From the NCBI GenBank assembly GCA_034505795.1, contig JAPDQM010000002.1, forward strand, positions 1 to 64,000: a stretch of DNA of 64,000 nt, read 5' to 3'. Below, in pieces: positions 44,132 to 53,469 of the stretch. The translations under genes were made by a program, and so were the position numbers. The notes under the pieces are model-generated. The model was given only the letters and a program-made list of their open reading frames with translations. It was not told the origin of the DNA and searched no databases. Source of the DNA: Thermofontimicrobium_A sp034505795. Its GTDB lineage: Bacteria > Zhuqueibacterota > Zhuqueibacteria > Thermofontimicrobiales > Thermofontimicrobiaceae. Within the stretch, counting starts at the first letter, position 1. Each line of letters opens with the position of its first letter.

Positions 44132-44578
44132 ATGAGATGTCCCTATTGTCATCATAATGATAGCAAAGTCATCGACTCGCGCGCCAAGAGCAACGGCAGT
44201 GTCATCCGACGGCGCCGGGAGTGTATCGCCTGCAATCGACGTTTCACGACCAAGGAGTACGTTGAAGAGACCCCAATTTTGGTGGTCAAATCCGATCAGC
44301 GCCGCGAAGCCTTTAATCGCGAAAAATTAAAACAGGGAATTATCCTGGCCTGCACCAAACGGCCGATCTCCATTAACGACATCGAAGGCATTGTCAATCA
44401 AATTGAAAACAGCCTGCGCGATCAGTCCATTGAAGAGATCACCTCAAAAGAGATCGGTTCGATGGTCATGGACCATCTGCGACGCATAGACCAGGTGGCT
44501 TATGTCCGTTTTGCATCGGTCTATCGAAAATTTCAGGACAAAGACGAATTTTTAACCGAATTGCAGGAATTGGGATAG
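44132..44578 (+). CDS. nrdR: Transcriptional repressor NrdR
   Basis: 148 residues. N-terminal zinc ribbon (CPYC about 3-6 and CIAC about 31-34, with DSR and RRRREC between) and an ATP-cone (about 49-139). It represses ribonucleotide reductase genes when dATP is high. No nrd genes are in this window, so its targets are elsewhere. Confidence 0.97.
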   Translation: MRCPYCHHNDSKVIDSRAKSNGSVIRRRRECIACNRRFTTKEYVEETPILVVKSDQRREAFNREKLKQGIILACTKRPISINDIEGIVNQIENSLRDQSIEEITSKEIGSMVMDHLRRIDQVAYVRFASVYRKFQDKDEFLTELQELG

Positions 44579-44759
44579 CGATTCAGCTTCCCTGCCCAGC
44601 GAATATCAATCAGCGCCTGGGATCATGTTGGCAGTTCGATCTTTTTTCGGTTTTTGGTTTGATGCAGAAATTGTGGTTGGTCTGCAAAGCTTCGCAGGGA
44701 TTAATCGGGGAAATTCTTAACGATTATTTTTTCATATCACCGTTAATATGCGAGGGTAT

Positions 44760-46097
44760 ATGATTTTTAGAAAACTAACATTCAAAGGCGGCGTTCATCC
44801 TCCCGAGTACAAAGAGTTAGCAGAAAAGCAATCCATCGAAAAGGTGCCCCTGCCGTCAGTAGTGGTGATACCTTTGCAACAGCACCTGGGCGCACCCGCA
44901 GAAGCAATTGTCAAAGTTGGCGATTTGGTTAAAACAGGCGACAAAATTGGCGCGGCGCGAGGCTTTGTATCGGTGCCGATTCATGCTTCGGTTTCCGGCA
45001 AAGTCATTGCCATCGAGCGGCGCCCACATCCGGTGAGCGGTGAGGGATTAGCTGTCGTTATCGAAAGCGACGGCAAAGATGAACAATCGTCAGCTATCGG
45101 CCCCGTGGCCAACTATCTGGCTCAGGCCGTAGACGATATGAAAAAGAAGATACAAGACGCGGGTCTGGCTGGCATGGGTGGGGCAGCCTTTCCAACGCAT
45201 GTAAAACTTTCACCGCCGGCCAATAAGCCTATCGATACCTTCATTTTGAACGGCGCGGAATGCGAGCCATTTCTCACCGCCGACCATCGCTTGATGCTGG
45301 AACGTCCCAATGAAATATTAGAAGGCGTACGCATCATCATGAAAATCCTGGGGTGCAAAAATGGGTTCATCGCCATCGAAAAAAATAAACCCGATGCGAT
45401 TGCCCTCTTCCAGAAACTGGTGAATGACTCAGGCGATCAGTTGAAAATCATTGCGCTCAACGTCAAATATCCCCAGGGCGCAGAAAAGCAATTGATCAAA
45501 GCCATCACCAATCGCAAAGTTCCGGCTGGTGGCCTGCCAATGGATGTCGGCTGTTTGGTTCATAATGTAGGTACGGCCAAAGCAGTCTATGATGCTATCG
45601 CCTTCAATAAGCCGCTTTATGAGCGCGTGGTCACGGTTACCGGCAAAGGTATCCAGCAGCCCAAAAACTTATTGGTGCGAATCGGGACGCCATTCCAGCA
45701 CCTTATCGATTATTGCGGTGGTCTCACCGATAATGCGGTGAAGATCATCAACGGTGGCCCGATGATGGGTATTGCCCAATATACCTTAGACGTACCAGTG
45801 ACCAAGGGGACCTCTGGAATTTTAGCGCTAACCGCCGACGAAGCCCAATTACCAGAACCGCAGCCATGCATCCGCTGTGGCCGCTGTGTGGCGGCCTGCC
45901 CCATGAATCTAATGCCGAACGTCCTGGCCCGAATCGTCGAGTTTGGGCGTTTTGAGGACGCGCGAAACCTGGGGGTGCTGGATTGCATCGAATGCGGCTC
46001 CTGCGCCTTTGTTTGCCCCTCCAAAATCAGACATGTTCATCATATCAAATTCGGCAAACTGGAAGTGACCAAACTGCTGAAAGCGAAAGCGGCATAA
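44760..46097 (+). CDS. rnfC: Electron transport complex subunit RnfC
   Basis: About 445 residues from ATG 44760 (GAGGG just upstream; ATG 44748 is an alternative). The N-terminal HPPEYKELAEK and the flavin/NADH-binding glycine motif GMGGAAFPTHVKL (about 140) match RnfC. Two ferredoxin-type 4Fe-4S motifs end the protein (CIRCGRCVAACP and CIECGSCAFVCP). RnfC is the peripheral NADH-oxidising subunit of the ion-translocating ferredoxin:NAD oxidoreductase. First gene of an operon lacking rnfB. The 181-base gap before it contains no other gene. Confidence 0.95.
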   Translation: MIFRKLTFKGGVHPPEYKELAEKQSIEKVPLPSVVVIPLQQHLGAPAEAIVKVGDLVKTGDKIGAARGFVSVPIHASVSGKVIAIERRPHPVSGEGLAVVIESDGKDEQSSAIGPVANYLAQAVDDMKKKIQDAGLAGMGGAAFPTHVKLSPPANKPIDTFILNGAECEPFLTADHRLMLERPNEILEGVRIIMKILGCKNGFIAIEKNKPDAIALFQKLVNDSGDQLKIIALNVKYPQGAEKQLIKAITNRKVPAGGLPMDVGCLVHNVGTAKAVYDAIAFNKPLYERVVTVTGKGIQQPKNLLVRIGTPFQHLIDYCGGLTDNAVKIINGGPMMGIAQYTLDVPVTKGTSGILALTADEAQLPEPQPCIRCGRCVAACPMNLMPNVLARIVEFGRFEDARNLGVLDCIECGSCAFVCPSKIRHVHHIKFGKLEVTKLLKAKAA

Positions 46098-46128
46098 TTA
46101 TCGATTAATGATATAAGGAATACCTGTT

Positions 46129-47244
46129 ATGGATAAAAAATGGTTCGTAACTGCTTCTCCTCATATTGCCGATCAAGAATCCGTTCCCAAAATAATGTAT
46201 GGCGTGGTCATCTCACTGATTCCGGCCATCCTCGGTGCAGTCTATTTTTTCGGCCCTCGGGCGGCCTGGGTCATTTTCCTGGCCATTGTCGGCGCCCTGG
46301 CAACAGAAGCGATCATTGAAAAATTGATGAAAAAGCCTATCACAATTAGAGATGGCAGCGCGGTGGTCACTGGAATTTTGCTGGCCATGAATGTGCCAGC
46401 CGAAGTGCCCTGGTGGATGCCAGTCATCGGTTCTGCTTTTGCTATTGCAATTGGCAAAATTCCTTTTGGTGGATTGGGCTATAATCCCATGAACCCCGCG
46501 CTATTGGGACGTGCCTTTTTATTGGCCTCCTGGCCGACGCACATGACAATCTTCCGAACACAACCGCTCAAGTGGATCTCCAGCCATCCTGGCCTGGCTG
46601 AATTGTTATCGAAATTATCGCTATATCAGCCGGATCCCGCAGCGAAATTCAGCCTATCTGGCATCGACTTGTTTACCGGTGCCACGCCGCTAAACGTATT
46701 CAAGCAGCAAAAAGATGTTATTTTGCGGCTGGCCGATGATCCCTCGATGACCGAAAAGGTGAACACCGCCCATGAAGCCATCAAACAATTGTCCGATTCC
46801 TATGGCAATCTATTCTGGGGCAACATTGGCGGCTGCATCGGCGAGACATCGGTATTCCTGTTATTAATTGGTGCAGTCTACCTAATCTATAAACGATACA
46901 TTCGACTCCGAATTCCCTTGAGCTACATCGGCACGGTAGCAGTGCTATCATGGATTTTCGGCGGTGTTGATGGGCTGTTTAGTGGGGATCCGTTGTTCCA
47001 CATCTTAGCCGGCGGCCTGATGTTGGGCGCATTCTACATGGCCACGGACATGGTGACCTCCCCCATTACTTCGACGGGAGGCTATATATTTGGTATCGGC
47101 TGCGGTATCATTACGGTGCTCATTCGATTGATCGGCGGTTACCCCGAAGGAGTTTCGTACTCCATCCTGCTAATGAATTTGACGGTGCCGCTGATCGATC
47201 GCTATACCAAACCGAAAACATTTGGAAAGGTGGATAAGAAATGA
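46129..47244 (+). CDS. rnfD: Electron transport complex subunit RnfD
   Basis: 371 residues with about nine to ten membrane helices. Covalent FMN motif LFTGATPL with the flavinylated Thr about 186. GLGYNPMNPALLGRAF and the C-terminal TDMVTSPITSTGGYIFGIGCG block are typical of RnfD/NqrB. It carries electrons and couples them to ion movement. Overlaps rnfG by four bases. Confidence 0.95.
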   Translation: MDKKWFVTASPHIADQESVPKIMYGVVISLIPAILGAVYFFGPRAAWVIFLAIVGALATEAIIEKLMKKPITIRDGSAVVTGILLAMNVPAEVPWWMPVIGSAFAIAIGKIPFGGLGYNPMNPALLGRAFLLASWPTHMTIFRTQPLKWISSHPGLAELLSKLSLYQPDPAAKFSLSGIDLFTGATPLNVFKQQKDVILRLADDPSMTEKVNTAHEAIKQLSDSYGNLFWGNIGGCIGETSVFLLLIGAVYLIYKRYIRLRIPLSYIGTVAVLSWIFGGVDGLFSGDPLFHILAGGLMLGAFYMATDMVTSPITSTGGYIFGIGCGIITVLIRLIGGYPEGVSYSILLMNLTVPLIDRYTKPKTFGKVDKK

Positions 47245-47819
47245 AGGATATAGTGAAATTGGCTTTGATCCTGCTGCTGGTTACGGCGCTGGCTGGCGCA
47301 GCGCTATCGCTGGTCAACAACATCACCAAACCACGCATCGAAGAACAGAAACGGCTGGCCACCGCGTTAGCACTCAGTACAGCCCTGCCGGCGGCAGCCA
47401 ATGGTCTCATTGAACCAGACACCACAGCAACGAGCATTCATTATTATCGTGGTTATCGCGACAGTTTGAAGCAACAATTGGTTGGCTATGCCTTTCTGAC
47501 CAAAGAAAATGGGTATTCTAGTGAGATCGAAACCATGGTTGGTGTCGACACCACGGGCAAAATTGTTGGCATTAAAATTTTGCGCCAATTGGAAACCCCG
47601 GGCCTGGGTACCAAGATCGAGGAGATCAGCCATGGCCAGACGACTCCCTATTTCCAAAATCAATTCATCAACAAGGTAGTCGCGCAATTGGCCGTGGATA
47701 AAGACGGAGGCGAGATTGTCAGTATCACAGGTGCCACCATCTCCTCACGCGCAGTTACCAACTCCATCAAGAAAGGGATCCAACAACTGGAACAAGTGAT
47801 TGGAGGATTCAAACAATAG
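47241..47819 (+). CDS. rnfG: Electron transport complex subunit RnfG
   Basis: 192 residues with one N-terminal membrane helix (about 5-28) and a periplasmic FMN-binding domain. The covalent FMN site is SITGATISS (Thr about 166). Conserved GLGTKIEE and the MVGVDTTGKIVGIKIL strand agree with RnfG/NqrC. Flavin attachment normally requires the ApbE transferase, not present here. Separated from rnfE by a 114-base spacer, the only wide gap in the operon. Confidence 0.95.
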   Translation: MKDIVKLALILLLVTALAGAALSLVNNITKPRIEEQKRLATALALSTALPAAANGLIEPDTTATSIHYYRGYRDSLKQQLVGYAFLTKENGYSSEIETMVGVDTTGKIVGIKILRQLETPGLGTKIEEISHGQTTPYFQNQFINKVVAQLAVDKDGGEIVSITGATISSRAVTNSIKKGIQQLEQVIGGFKQ

Positions 47820-47933
47820 CTTATCGTCTGGGATTTTGAACGCGTGATTGATTCAATCTTCTCTTCCCAGAATTTATAAATTAACGCTTAACTCCGAAAC
47901 TGCAGCACTTAATAAAATCGATAGGAAAGCGCT

Positions 47934-48530
47934 ATGTCAGCATCACAAGAATTCTTGAAGGGATTATATAAAGAGAACCCAATTTTTAGAGTGCTATTGG
48001 GATTGTGCCCGGCGTTGGCCACGTCCAACTCGCTCCAGAATGCTGTCGGAATGGGCGCGGCAGCAACGTTTGTATTGTTTTGTTCCAATTCAATTGTTTC
48101 GATGATCCGCAAAGGCGTGCCCAATAAAATTCGTATCCCCATCTACATTGTGGTTATTGCCACCTTTGTCACGTTAACAGACCTCACCATGCAAGCATTT
48201 GCGCCGGCGCTGAGCAAATCGCTGGGAGTATTTGTGCCGCTTATCGTTGTCAATTGCATCATCCTGGGACGTGCCGAAGCCTTTGCAGGCAAAAATTCAG
48301 TACTGTTATCCATGCTGGATGGCCTCGGGATGGGAATCGGTTTTACTTTTGCATTAAGTCTGGTGGCCATTGTTCGAGAATTACTTGGCACTGGGAAGCT
48401 TTGGGGAATACCTTTGTTTGGCAGTGGTTTCGAACCAATGCTAATTCTCATCCTGCCCCCGGGCGCCTTCATCACTTTGGGGTTGTTCATCGGCTTTTTT
48501 AACTGGTTAGAAAAGAAGCGAGCCCAATAG
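47934..48530 (+). CDS. rnfE: Electron transport complex subunit RnfE
   Basis: 198 residues and six membrane helices. The family blocks ENPIFRVLLGLCPALATSN and VNCIILGRAEAFA each include a Cys that, with RnfA, holds the membrane-embedded iron-sulphur centre. Mirrors RnfA at 48561, with which it forms a pseudo-dimer. AGGA lies upstream of the start. Confidence 0.95.
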   Translation: MSASQEFLKGLYKENPIFRVLLGLCPALATSNSLQNAVGMGAAATFVLFCSNSIVSMIRKGVPNKIRIPIYIVVIATFVTLTDLTMQAFAPALSKSLGVFVPLIVVNCIILGRAEAFAGKNSVLLSMLDGLGMGIGFTFALSLVAIVRELLGTGKLWGIPLFGSGFEPMLILILPPGAFITLGLFIGFFNWLEKKRAQ

Positions 48531-48560
48531 CCAGCTTTTCCTATTCGGAGGATATCTGTT

Positions 48561-49202
48561 ATGGAATTGAAAGAACTGTTTATTATCATTATCACTGCGG
48601 TTTTTATCAACAACTTTGTTTTTGCCAGGTTTTTAGGCACCTGCCCGTATCTGGGCGTATCCAAGAAATTGGATTCCGCGATTGGCATGGGGATGGCCGT
48701 TATCTTCGTTCTGGTTATGGCGTCAGCGGTCACCTGGATCGCCTACAATGTCCTACTCCAACCCAGTACCTCAATTTTTAGATATATTTTTGCTTCGCAC
48801 ACGGCGCCCGATCTCACCTTTTTGCGCACCATTGTATTCATACTGGTGATCGCTTCTCTGGTGCAATTCGTGGAGATGGTAATCCAAAAATTTAGTCCGG
48901 CGTTGTACAAGGCGTTAGGTATCTATCTCCCTCTCATTACGACGAACTGTATCATTCTGGCCGTGGCGATTTTGAACGTCAGTCCGGATCCGCAATACAA
49001 TTTTAATTTTATCGAAAGCATCACCCATGGCTTTGCCGCTGGAGTTGGCTTCACATTGGCGCTCATTCTCATGGCTGGCATTCGTGAACGGCTGGAATTG
49101 GCGCCAATTCCCAAACCGCTCCGTGGCGTACCCATTGCCTTTATCATGGCGGGACTGATGGCCATTGCGTTTTTGGGATTTTCGGGTTTGAAATTAAGAT
49201 AA
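48561..49202 (+). CDS. rnfA: Electron transport complex subunit RnfA
   Basis: 213 residues and six membrane helices. Motifs NNFVFARFLGTCPYLGVSK and TTNCIILAVAI include the two Cys for the shared membrane Fe-S site. GGAGG-type SD. In CDGEAB-type operons rnfB follows directly; here the next 385 bases contain no ferredoxin-like frame, and the following gene is unrelated. Confidence 0.95.
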   Translation: MELKELFIIIITAVFINNFVFARFLGTCPYLGVSKKLDSAIGMGMAVIFVLVMASAVTWIAYNVLLQPSTSIFRYIFASHTAPDLTFLRTIVFILVIASLVQFVEMVIQKFSPALYKALGIYLPLITTNCIILAVAILNVSPDPQYNFNFIESITHGFAAGVGFTLALILMAGIRERLELAPIPKPLRGVPIAFIMAGLMAIAFLGFSGLKLR

Positions 49203-49587
49203 AGCATGCCCGATTGACCGGCGTTGCTGGTCAGTAAAAATTCATTGCGACAAGGATTGGTGCGGCGTTTTAAGCGGTAGTCGAGAACAGGGGTGAACAG
49301 TTTTCCGATGCATACCGGTTCTTTGGTCGCTTCAGGGCGGTTCGCTTCAGACGCCGCTATTGTTTTTATCTGATTGCAGGGTGACAATCCGCAACCGCCC
49401 AAATATACGGTAGAAATGATGCGTTAAGGCTCGCTATAAGAGTCAAACCCGGCAGCCGGCATCAATCATCTATTCACCCATCAGTTAGAATATTTATTTG
49501 CTTCGATATCGCCATCAAGCAGGCAGCATGATCCAAGATTCCTCTAAGGCAGATTACCATCATGAAAAACTAAGAAAGGTAGATTTG
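49203..49587 (+). other. 385-base gap after rnfA
   Basis: An 8-bp hairpin with one wobble pair (49216-49234) lies soon after the rnfA stop, without a U-run. No frame with ferredoxin-type Cys motifs is visible. A promoter for the next gene was not clear. Confidence 0.35.
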
Positions 49588-50637
49588 ATGACTCATCCCA
49601 TCATCAAAAAGTCGATTCAAATCATCGTTGGACTATTGGCGGTTCAACTTTTTATTATTTCATTCCTGCTGGCTCAGCATTCACGCCGGACAGATATCGA
49701 AAGTAAAGCCTGGGCTTATCTAAAAAATTATAGCCCAAATAGTTATTATCTGCTCAACGCATTCTACAATGCGCCAAAGGAGTATCGATTTGGGGACATT
49801 ACCATCACGTTAGGACCCAAAACCTCATTTTTGGATTATATCGATGGCGACTCTGACCACGACATTGTTGCATCGCTGAATACGGTAGTTCACGAAATGT
49901 GTCATGCCTTTGCCGGCACGATGACCTATTTTTATTTGCAGCAACAGCCAGATGTGCAGTTAGGTTTTGGTGATAGCTATTCGCTTTTTTTTGTGGATAG
50001 CTCAAGATCAATTCTGGTGCCACATACTGAAATTTTTCCAACGCGAGAAATTCATCCCATCGTGCCCAAGAAATTCCAAACCATGCGTTACGAAACTTAT
50101 ATTTATCCGTCCAATAAAATCGGCTCCCAGGTGCACGGTATTTATGGCTTACTGGATGAATGGTTCGCTTATTATCATGGCACGAGAACCGATATTGATC
50201 TATTCGATTATTATGCTGCCGCTGCCCAGGATCAACCTGGCCGCTGGCTGGACTTCTTTGCGGCGGTCAATGGCACGTACTATGCTCATCTGGAATTCAA
50301 ATTTTATTCACTCAAGTATTTGCTCTATGCTCAGGAACATCATCCAGATATTTACCATCAAATTATAGCCAATCAAAATTTTATTGATGCCTTTAATGCC
50401 ATTGATAGTTGCTTTAGTGCACTCAATCAAAAATATTTCAAATTGAAAGAAGACATTTTCCAGCAACTGGCAGCGAAGGGGATTAAATGCAGTCATGATG
50501 AAAAATATGACTATGTTGGCTTAAGTGGTCGCGGCAATTTTTTGGAAACTTATAACCTCCTTGACCAAGAATTGGGTCAATCGGAATATCAATCCGTATT
50601 GAGCACGATCCAAGCTGCTGCTAACGACAAAAAATGA
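49588..50637 (+). CDS. Putative secreted zinc metallopeptidase (HEMCH)
   Basis: 349 residues from ATG 49588 (AAAGG eight bases upstream; a longer frame begins 49498). A signal-anchor about 8-28 directs it out of the cytoplasm. The zinc motif VVHEMCHAFAG (HExxH, about residue 105) is followed about 80 residues later by LLDEWFAYYHG, whose Glu could be the third ligand as in gluzincins. No known family was recognised. It is cotranscribed with a transglutaminase-like gene 19 bases downstream. Catalytic activity is inferred only from the motif. Confidence 0.65.
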   Translation: MTHPIIKKSIQIIVGLLAVQLFIISFLLAQHSRRTDIESKAWAYLKNYSPNSYYLLNAFYNAPKEYRFGDITITLGPKTSFLDYIDGDSDHDIVASLNTVVHEMCHAFAGTMTYFYLQQQPDVQLGFGDSYSLFFVDSSRSILVPHTEIFPTREIHPIVPKKFQTMRYETYIYPSNKIGSQVHGIYGLLDEWFAYYHGTRTDIDLFDYYAAAAQDQPGRWLDFFAAVNGTYYAHLEFKFYSLKYLLYAQEHHPDIYHQIIANQNFIDAFNAIDSCFSALNQKYFKLKEDIFQQLAAKGIKCSHDEKYDYVGLSGRGNFLETYNLLDQELGQSEYQSVLSTIQAAANDKK

Positions 50638-50656
50638 ATCACCAACGAGAGCTACC

Positions 50657-51298
50657 ATGACATCCGCGGAATATTTCGAACAGATGCTAACGCCCGAGGA
50701 GCGACGGATGATGGCCAACCTAAACGCTCCGGGGGATATTCAACAATTTCTCGATAGTGTGCCTTATAGCGCCGATCCATTCTATCGCTGTCCGTTGCGT
50801 GTCTTGCGCGATCGCATTGCCCATTGTTTTGACGGCGCTGTCTTTGCCGCTGCCGCGCTGCAACGGATTGGGTTTCCGCCCCTCATTCTGGAATTGCTGC
50901 CCAATGACCGCGACGATGACCATTTGATCGCTCCCTTTAAAATAGACGGTCATTGGGGGGCACTGGCCAAATCCAATTTCGTCGGCCTGCGCTTTCGTGA
51001 GCCGGTATATCGCAATCTACGGGAATTGGTCATGTCCTATTTTGAGCATTATTACAATACCGCCCGCGAAAAAACGCTTCGTGGCTATGCGCTACCGCTG
51101 AATTTGGCAACCCTGGATCGCTACCACTGGTTGACTGATGATGCCACGATGGATCGCATCGCGACACAATTGGATCGTCGACGAAAAATCCCGCTGATCA
51201 CCCCGGCGATGAGTGCACGACTATTATTAGTCGACGAACGATCGTATCTGGCAGAATTGTCGGGTGCTAATGAGGCGGGGCTTTTTCAACCTGATTAA
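50657..51298 (+). CDS. Transglutaminase-like / papain-fold protein
   Basis: 213 residues, no signal peptide. The stretch RIAHCFDGAVFAAAALQRIGF (about 47-67) resembles the active-site Cys helix of transglutaminase-like proteins. DDDHLIAPFKIDGHWGALAKSN (about 85-106) could supply the His and a third residue. Function in this family ranges from peptidase to scaffold, so no reaction is claimed. Directly follows the metallopeptidase gene. Confidence 0.5.
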   Translation: MTSAEYFEQMLTPEERRMMANLNAPGDIQQFLDSVPYSADPFYRCPLRVLRDRIAHCFDGAVFAAAALQRIGFPPLILELLPNDRDDDHLIAPFKIDGHWGALAKSNFVGLRFREPVYRNLRELVMSYFEHYYNTAREKTLRGYALPLNLATLDRYHWLTDDATMDRIATQLDRRRKIPLITPAMSARLLLVDERSYLAELSGANEAGLFQPD

Positions 51299-51598
51299 AT
51301 TTTTGCCACTATCGCTAAGCAGGAGATTCACAATTTGTTAAGGTCGCAGCAGCTATTTCCAGGCAAAGTTTTTTCCAACATTGCTGCTGCAATACGAAAT
51401 GCAACCTCGCATTTTTTTTAAACAGAGTCCAGAACACTGCCCTTAAACCCGACTGCATCGCCGTGTTTTTAAGCAGCTAAATTCGACCGAAAAAAACGCC
51501 TGCCAAATCAAGTTTGAACTACTTACTGGAATGCAGCGTATAAACTTCTCAAGAAAATTTAGTGTTAATTAACTGGCTTAATTAGAATCAAAATAAAC
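51299..51598 (+). other. 300-base gap before tatC
   Basis: Contains an 8-bp inverted repeat (GCAGCAGC at 51346 and its complement at 51383) with a wide loop, and a weak TTGAAC/TATAAA pair at 19-base spacing near 51513-51543 that may drive tatC. No gene was seen. Confidence 0.35.
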
Positions 51599-52387
51599 AT
51601 GACAAACGCAACAGACCCAAAATCTTCAGCCGACACCAAAGATGCTGAAACCAATGAAAAGGTAATGCCCTTCCTGGATCATCTGGAAGAACTTCGAAAA
51701 CGGTTATTAAAATCGATTATCGCCGTAACCCTGGCCAGCCTGGGCTGCTATTTTTACGCCCAACAGATTATGAACTTTTTGCTGCGGCCCTATCCCCATG
51801 AGAAAAAACTAATCTTCCTAGCACCGACAGAGAGCTTTATGATCCATCTCAAGGTGGCGATCTTTGCTGGCATCTTGATCAGTTTGCCGATCATTTTTTA
51901 TCAACTCTGGAAATTTGTCGCCCCGGGTCTATACAAAAAGGAGCGAAAATATGCGCTCTGGATCGTGGTTTTTTCGACATTTTTTTTCCTGACCGGCGCG
52001 ATATTCTGCTACTACCTTGTGATCCCATACGGGCTTAATTTTTTATTGACCTTTGGCACCGATCGCATCGAAGCCAACATCCAGATCAAGGAATACATAA
52101 AATTTGTGACGCTGCTGATTTTTGCATTTGGCATCATGTTCGAGCTGCCGTTGCTGTCCTTATTCCTGACCAAGCTGGGCCTATTAACGCCACAATTTTT
52201 GCGATCCAAGCGCCGGTATAGCATCGTGGGCATTTTTATCCTGGCAGCCGTAATCACCCCAACTACCGACGTCGTCACCCAAACTATGCTGGCTGGGCCA
52301 CTGATCATTTTGTACGAAATCAGCATCTGGGTCTGCAAGTTTGCCCTGCCCAAAACCAAATCGAAAGAGACAAAGAATGCTACCTGA
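51599..52387 (+). CDS. tatC: Sec-independent protein translocase TatC
   Basis: 262 residues with six membrane helices. N-terminal HLEELRKRLLKSI (about 27-39) and the following block FLLRPYPHEKK...LAPTESFMIHLKVA are TatC hallmarks; Glu in LAPTE is conserved. TatC recognises twin-arginine signals and recruits TatA; no tatA is in the window. No SD precedes the ATG, which is common in the FCB group. Overlaps nadA by 11 bases. Confidence 0.95.
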   Translation: MTNATDPKSSADTKDAETNEKVMPFLDHLEELRKRLLKSIIAVTLASLGCYFYAQQIMNFLLRPYPHEKKLIFLAPTESFMIHLKVAIFAGILISLPIIFYQLWKFVAPGLYKKERKYALWIVVFSTFFFLTGAIFCYYLVIPYGLNFLLTFGTDRIEANIQIKEYIKFVTLLIFAFGIMFELPLLSLFLTKLGLLTPQFLRSKRRYSIVGIFILAAVITPTTDVVTQTMLAGPLIILYEISIWVCKFALPKTKSKETKNAT

Positions 52388-53441
52388 TGCCTATCGTCAA
52401 CTAACCGAAGCGGACGTCCGCCAGCGAATCCTGGAAATTAAAGCGCAGCTTGGCCGACGCCTGGTGATTCTGGGCCATCATTACCAGCGAGATCAGGTCA
52501 TTGAATTGGCTGATTTCCGCGGCGATTCGTACGGGCTCTGCCAGCAAGCCGCAAACCAGCGTGAGGCCGAATTTATTATTTTTTGCGGCGTTCATTTTAT
52601 GGCCGAAGCCGCCGATATCATCAGCCATCCCCATCAAATTGTCCAATTGCCCGATATGATGGCTGGTTGTCCGCTGGCAGCCTATGCCACTCTGGCCGAT
52701 GTGACGCAGGCGTGGAATGACATCCGCTCCGTGATCGGTGCCGCTACCCCCATCATTCCGATTACTTATATTAATTCATCGGCAGAAATAAAGGCATTTT
52801 GCGGACAACATGGCGGCACGGTCTGCACGTCGTCCAACGCCGTCTCGGCTTTCCGATGGGCCTTCCAGCACGCAGAAAAGCTATTTTTCTTTCCCGACCA
52901 GCATCTGGGCACCAATACTGCTAATAAACTGGGAATTCCGGCCAGCGAAAGGATTGTCTGGGATCCGACCCGGCCGATGGGCGGCCATTCGCCCGAGGCA
53001 ATTCAGCAAAGCCGGGTCATTCTTTGGCAGGGCCATTGTCATGTTCATACCTGGTTTCAATTGGCGCACTTGCAACAGGTCCGAGGCTCCGTTCCCGGTG
53101 CCAGGATCATCGTCCATCCTGAATGCACCGAGGAGGTCGTCAACGCAGCGGATGCCAATGGTTCTACCACTTACATCATCAAATTTGTTCAGGAATCCCC
53201 GGCGGATACCGCCATTGCCGTGGGAACCGAGTTAAATCTGGTCAATCGACTGGCCAGAGAAAATCCTGATAAAAGAGTGTTTCCGCTGGCACGCTCGCTC
53301 TGCCCCAACATGTACCGCATCAATCTATACAATTTATGCTGGACGTTGGAAAATTTGGGCACAGTGAATGTGGTCAAAGTGGATGATTCGATCAAAGCGG
53401 ATGCGTTGCTTGCTTTAAACCAAATGTTGAGCCTAACATAA
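52377..53441 (+). CDS. nadA: Quinolinate synthase NadA
   Basis: 354 residues from ATG 52377 (GAGA upstream; the longer frame overlaps tatC more deeply). Motifs: LGHHYQRDQVIELADFRGDS, IFCGVHFMAEAADI, CTSSNA, HPECTEEV and SLCPNMYR. The Cys in the second, fourth and fifth serve as ligands of the 4Fe-4S cluster. It condenses iminoaspartate and DHAP to quinolinate. No nadB or nadC next to it. Confidence 0.97.
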   Translation: MLPDAYRQLTEADVRQRILEIKAQLGRRLVILGHHYQRDQVIELADFRGDSYGLCQQAANQREAEFIIFCGVHFMAEAADIISHPHQIVQLPDMMAGCPLAAYATLADVTQAWNDIRSVIGAATPIIPITYINSSAEIKAFCGQHGGTVCTSSNAVSAFRWAFQHAEKLFFFPDQHLGTNTANKLGIPASERIVWDPTRPMGGHSPEAIQQSRVILWQGHCHVHTWFQLAHLQQVRGSVPGARIIVHPECTEEVVNAADANGSTTYIIKFVQESPADTAIAVGTELNLVNRLARENPDKRVFPLARSLCPNMYRINLYNLCWTLENLGTVNVVKVDDSIKADALLALNQMLSLT

Positions 53442-53469
53442 TTTTACCAAATAATAGGAAAACGCTTTC

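Noticed and set aside
51346..51390. GCAGCAGC inverted repeat as a terminator after the transglutaminase-like gene
   Set aside because: The loop is about 29 bases and no U-tract follows; too weak to call.
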